DNA of 64,000 nucleotides from Cryobacterium sp. Y57 (GTDB lineage: Bacteria; Actinomycetota; Actinomycetes; Actinomycetales; Microbacteriaceae), in assembly GCF_002929505.1 (NCBI RefSeq), contig NZ_PJJL01000063.1, forward strand, positions 57,366 through 121,365, written 5' to 3'. The position numbers and the translations under genes are program-made. Shown here piece by piece: positions 60,888-64,000 of this stretch. Below the pieces are notes generated by a model. That model ran no database searches. It had not been told where the DNA came from and saw only the letters and a program-made list of their open reading frames with translations. Within the stretch, counting starts at the first letter, position 1. Each line of letters starts with the position of its first letter.

Positions 60888-62057
60888 ATGCAACGCATCA
60901 TCAAGGAGCGCGACCGTCTCCTGCGAAGAGGGGTGCAGGCAGGCGGGCTCGTTGGTTCGGCAACAACGCTGGCGTGCGTGCTGGTACCGGGCGGTCTGGA
61001 GCCTGACGCGCGCCTCGGGTCTGCCGTGCTGGTGTTGCTTATGGCCGCTGGCCAGTACCTGCTCGGAAGCACCGGAGCGCTCCGCTGGGCCGTTCTGACC
61101 CTGCTCAGCGGGGAAGCGATCATTCTCATCGTGGGTTTCACCAGTCATCCCGGCGTTCCCCTGAACTTGATCGAGGAGAGTGTCATCGGCATAGTCTCCA
61201 CCGCGCCGATGTGCGCGGTCGCCGCAGTGCTCCTGACGACCCCCCGCCGCCTGATGCTACTCGCGGCATTTTTCGCGCTCACGGTCACCAGTGTTGCTGT
61301 TGTGACGGTCGATGCTCCCGACCGAACGGTGTTATTGGCCCTGACCGTGGCCATGTGGCTGTCGTTCACCCTCGCCTCCTGGTGGATCGCGCAGAGCGTG
61401 CCCCGGGTGATGCATCGCATCGCCGCCATCGGCCGCGCCCACCGGGCCGAGCGGCATGCGAGCGAGCTGGAGGCGCAGCGCCGCCAGGATGCCCGCCTGT
61501 TGCACGACACGGTGCTGGCCACGCTGACCCTACTCGCCCACTCCGGTGTCGGGGTGAGCCCGAACGCACTGCAAAAACAAGCCGGTGATGACGCGCGGCT
61601 GCTGCGCCAGCTACGCCTCGGCGGGCTGCCGACGCCGCGTCGTTCCGGGGTCTACAGCCTGGAATCGGCGTCGGTGCTCACTCTCGGCGACACCCTGGAC
61701 GCCGTGCGCCAACGCTTTGAACGCCTCGGCCTCACCGTCAACTGGCATGGCAGCGGCCAGGTACAGCTGCACAGTAACGTTCTGGATTCCTTTCTCCTGG
61801 CTCTCTCGGAATGCCTCGAAAACGTGCGTCGTCACTCCGGTGTCGACCAGGCAGACGTGACGATAACGGATGACGACAGCACCGTTCGCGTGATGGTCAC
61901 CGATACCGGGGTCGGTTTCGACCTCGGCCGGGTGGGTTCTGAGCGGCTCGGCGTCGCCGAATCGGTCATCGCCCGGCTGCGCGACATCGGAGGCAATGCC
62001 CGCCTGTTCTCGTCACCCGGGGCCGGAACGACGGTTGTGCTGGAGGTTCCGAAGTGA
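60888..62057 (+). CDS. Sensor histidine kinase, HisKA_3-like
   Basis: 389 residues. About five to six membrane helices occupy residues 15-170 without a sizeable outer domain, so it senses within or near the membrane. The phospho-acceptor is H206 in DARLLHDTVLATLTLLAH, an LLHDT box as in NarL-partner kinases. The ATPase domain has the N box (ALSECLENVRRHSGV), G box (VTDTGVGFDLGRVGSERLG) and F/G end (SSPGAGTTVVLEV). Its stop overlaps the next gene by 4 bp, and a NarL-type regulator follows that gene. Confidence 0.9.
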   Translation: MQRIIKERDRLLRRGVQAGGLVGSATTLACVLVPGGLEPDARLGSAVLVLLMAAGQYLLGSTGALRWAVLTLLSGEAIILIVGFTSHPGVPLNLIEESVIGIVSTAPMCAVAAVLLTTPRRLMLLAAFFALTVTSVAVVTVDAPDRTVLLALTVAMWLSFTLASWWIAQSVPRVMHRIAAIGRAHRAERHASELEAQRRQDARLLHDTVLATLTLLAHSGVGVSPNALQKQAGDDARLLRQLRLGGLPTPRRSGVYSLESASVLTLGDTLDAVRQRFERLGLTVNWHGSGQVQLHSNVLDSFLLALSECLENVRRHSGVDQADVTITDDDSTVRVMVTDTGVGFDLGRVGSERLGVAESVIARLRDIGGNARLFSSPGAGTTVVLEVPK

Positions 62058-63391
62058 ACCACTTCAACGACACCGCACCCATTGCGACCCACCCGCGAGC
62101 ACGTGGTGTCGGTTTGCGTCTGCTCGGCGGGTCCTCTGAACGCAGCTGGCCACCGGCATCCGCGGGCCGGCGCACTCGAGCTGACCTGTTGCCCTTGCGT
62201 TTTCCACGCACGATTCTGCGCCGTGACGGTCACGTCACCGTCTTTCGGTCGGACCGAAACGGTTTAGGCGCCCGTCATCTGGGTATCGGCATGAGCGTCA
62301 GCGGAGCGTTCATCGCTGTGTTCCTGCTTGCGCGGTTGATCATCGAGTGGGACCCAGCGCGGGTCCCCGTGCTGAGTATTCTGGCCTGGATCATTCTGCT
62401 GGCCACGGCGGTGGCCGTGAATATCGCGGCCTGCAAAATGGGCTGCCGGCTGCCGCTCTGGCTGTTCCTGGTAGCCCTGGGAGCCTGTGTGATCGTCGTG
62501 ACGCTCGATCTGGCCGGATCCTGGGGAGTGAACGGCGCGGGAGACTTTCCCACAGCGGCGCCCGCCGTCGGTGCTTTCCTCCTGTCGATCGTGACGCTGC
62601 GAGAAACCGGCGATATCACCATGGTCGCGGTGGCCCTCGGTCTGGTCATAAGCGCCGCGACGCTGTTCAAAACGCGCACGGACCTGCTCACCCTCGGCCC
62701 CGACATTCTCTCCATCGCCCTCGCCGTCGCGCCCCCGTTGGTCGGTGCAAGCATCGTGCAGGCCTTTCGGCGCATGGTGCAGCGCGAACTCGATCTCGTG
62801 CTGGTGCAGAGCACGGTCTCCCAGCCGCGATTCGCGGTCGGGATGCTCGCCTCCGAACAGTTGGCGCGACTCGATCTCGATGCCGAGACCCTGCTCGATG
62901 ATGTAGCCCAGGGCCGCACCGCACTGCCACTCGCGCCGTCGGCGGCGGCAACGGCCGCTTCTCTGGCCACCCAGCTTCGATTGCACCTGATCGAGGGACG
63001 CACCGAAACGTGGCTGCACCATGCCATCACCGAGAGTGAATTTCTCGGCCCCGTTGTCGCCCTCAGCGATCCGGCCGGCCTGGCCGGGCTGCTTTCCCCG
63101 CCACAACGCGATGGGCTGCTGTTGACTATTTGGCTCCTTATGGGGGACACGGCGCGGTCCGGGGCGTCCATTTCGCTTCGCTTTGGACCAATCGCCCCCA
63201 CACATGGGGCGCTCGTGCACCGAAAGGTGCGTTTTCCGATCGAATTGACCACAACGGGGGTGTCCCGGCGGCGTGTCGATCCCGAAACTTGGCAGGCAAT
63301 TCGTGCCGTTGGCCCGCATGTGGACTCGAATCGGGCCGGAAGTCTGTGGGTAGACATCGAGTGCAGCGTAGACAATCCCGCGGATGCCTAA
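62054..63391 (+). CDS. Membrane protein resembling a kinase without kinase motifs
   Basis: 445 residues from GTG 62054. An Arg-rich cytoplasmic N-terminus (1-75) is followed by six to seven helices (about 80-240) and a soluble part (245-445): ELDLVLVQSTVSQPRFAVGMLASEQLARLDLDAETLLDDVAQG, then ATQLRLHLIEGRTETWLHHAI and LLTIWLLMGDT. The helical order resembles the dimerisation and ATPase regions of two-component kinases, yet there is no H-box His-Asp, no N box and no glycine-rich lid. It is translationally coupled to a true kinase and followed by the regulator, so it may be a kinase partner or input module. Confidence 0.75.
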   Translation: MNHFNDTAPIATHPRARGVGLRLLGGSSERSWPPASAGRRTRADLLPLRFPRTILRRDGHVTVFRSDRNGLGARHLGIGMSVSGAFIAVFLLARLIIEWDPARVPVLSILAWIILLATAVAVNIAACKMGCRLPLWLFLVALGACVIVVTLDLAGSWGVNGAGDFPTAAPAVGAFLLSIVTLRETGDITMVAVALGLVISAATLFKTRTDLLTLGPDILSIALAVAPPLVGASIVQAFRRMVQRELDLVLVQSTVSQPRFAVGMLASEQLARLDLDAETLLDDVAQGRTALPLAPSAAATAASLATQLRLHLIEGRTETWLHHAITESEFLGPVVALSDPAGLAGLLSPPQRDGLLLTIWLLMGDTARSGASISLRFGPIAPTHGALVHRKVRFPIELTTTGVSRRRVDPETWQAIRAVGPHVDSNRAGSLWVDIECSVDNPADA

Positions 63392-63436
63392 TGTTGGGTA
63401 TTTTGACGATAGTGTGCAGGAAGTAGGAGGCAAAAA

Positions 63437-64000
63437 ATGACGACGACAGACCGTCCCATCCGATTGGCCCTAGTGGATGACCACAGGATGCTGCTCGGCG
63501 CACTCACCGAGTGGATCCGAAGCGCAGCTGATGACATCGAGATGGTGGCGGCGGTGACCACCTGGCCCGAACTGCTGACTCACCCCGAATTTCCGGTGGA
63601 TGTCGTTCTGCTCGACCTCGACCTCAAGGACAACATTCCGGTTTCCCTGAAGATTTCCACGCTCAGGACGACCGGGGTGAAAACGGTGCTCATGAGCACC
63701 TATTCCGAGCCAGCCCTCGTGCGCGAAGCCCTCGCCGCTGGCGCTCTCGGCTACCTCGTCAAGAGCGAGGAAGCGAGCATGATTGTCGACGCCATTCGCG
63801 CGGCCTACAACGGCAAGTCGTACATCTCGGCCGAGCTCGACTACGCGCTCAACTCGACCGACAACGTCGAAGGGCCCCGCCTCAGCGCGCAGGAACGCCG
63901 CGTCATGGCGCTCTACGGGGCCGGCGAGCCGGTGAAGGCCGTCGCCTACCAACTCGGCATTTCCGAGGAGACCGCCAAGAGCTACCTCAAGCGCATTCGC
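63437..64000 (+). CDS. NarL/FixJ-family response regulator (C-terminus beyond window)
   Basis: 188 residues visible from ATG 63437, preceded by TAGGAGG. Receiver domain: acidic pair D14-D15 in ALVDDHRML, phospho-acceptor D60 in VVLLDLDLKD, S87-T88 in VLMSTYSEP and K109 in GYLVKSEE. The start of a LuxR-type HTH follows (LSAQERRVMALYGAGEPVKAVAYQLGISEETAKSYLKRIR), cut by the window edge. It is the likely target of the kinase encoded at 60888. Confidence 0.93.
   Translation, partial: MTTTDRPIRLALVDDHRMLLGALTEWIRSAADDIEMVAAVTTWPELLTHPEFPVDVVLLDLDLKDNIPVSLKISTLRTTGVKTVLMSTYSEPALVREALAAGALGYLVKSEEASMIVDAIRAAYNGKSYISAELDYALNSTDNVEGPRLSAQERRVMALYGAGEPVKAVAYQLGISEETAKSYLKRIR

Overview
The window is 64 kb of high-GC, densely packed bacterial DNA. 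It uses many GTG starts, genes overlap by 4 or 8 bases, and the octamer GCATCCGC/GCGGATGC is very frequent. Together with the gene content (actinobacterial-type RecQ with a phosphoribosyltransferase-like tail, a 6C-like RNA, MetX/MetY pair, SbcCD) this points to an actinobacterium, most likely a member of the Microbacteriaceae. That placement is inference from style and gene families, not from a marker gene. Almost all of the window reads as ordinary chromosome. I see no prophage, insertion sequence, CRISPR array, rRNA or tRNA.

Layout. 1-2417 (minus): nitrate/nitrite transporter and the N-terminal part of an assimilatory nitrate reductase, cut by the window edge. 2697-9807: RNase HI with an extra C-terminal domain, a BRCT protein with a degenerate exonuclease domain, a sugar porter, a DUF2236 oxygenase-like protein, an M18 aminopeptidase and an unknown protein. 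10021-14632: RecQ helicase, then a small leader-type ORF followed by a three-gene polar amino acid ABC transporter. 14658-16247: a toxin-antitoxin-like pair, a compound tetranucleotide microsatellite, an AT-richer empty stretch and a HAD nucleotidase. 16395-20563: sbcC and sbcD. 20758-26700: fructose PTS locus (DeoR regulator, 1-phosphofructokinase, EIIABC, then enzyme I and HPr), a complete phosphorelay from PEP to fructose-1,6-bisphosphate.

26839-30320: a small protein paired with an FHA protein, a DUF2231 membrane protein, a decayed gamma-glutamyltransferase gene, a small zinc-finger-like protein, and a candidate 6C small RNA ending in a terminator. 30321-37487: a transsulfuration-family PLP enzyme, a class I glutamine amidotransferase, a PspA homologue, an arginase-family protein, an enoyl-CoA hydratase, a GGGCCC repeat cluster, a flavin disulfide oxidoreductase and a HExxH protein. 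37652-44913: catalase and its Fur-type regulator with a palindromic operator, an MMPL exporter, an amidase, an SDR and a YigZ-family protein. 45020-47612 (minus): a tight operon of phosphoribosyltransferase, S51 peptidase-like, uracil-DNA glycosylase and acetyltransferase genes.

47701-56113 is a propionate utilisation locus: gntR-prpD-prpB-prpC on the minus strand and prpE-DUF485-actP-like on the plus strand, sharing an intergenic region with two TGTATACA operators 63 bp apart. It covers uptake, activation to propionyl-CoA and the methylcitrate cycle. 56192-64000: an SDR, a membrane acyltransferase, metY-metX (homoserine acetylation and direct sulfhydrylation), then a sensor kinase, a kinase-like membrane protein without kinase motifs, and a response regulator cut by the right edge.

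The points I would look at first are the exonuclease-fold BRCT protein with all catalytic acids replaced, the microsatellite next to the antitoxin start, the leader ORF before the ABC transporter, the RNase HI with a ribbon-helix-helix-like tail, and the kinase/pseudo-kinase/regulator trio.
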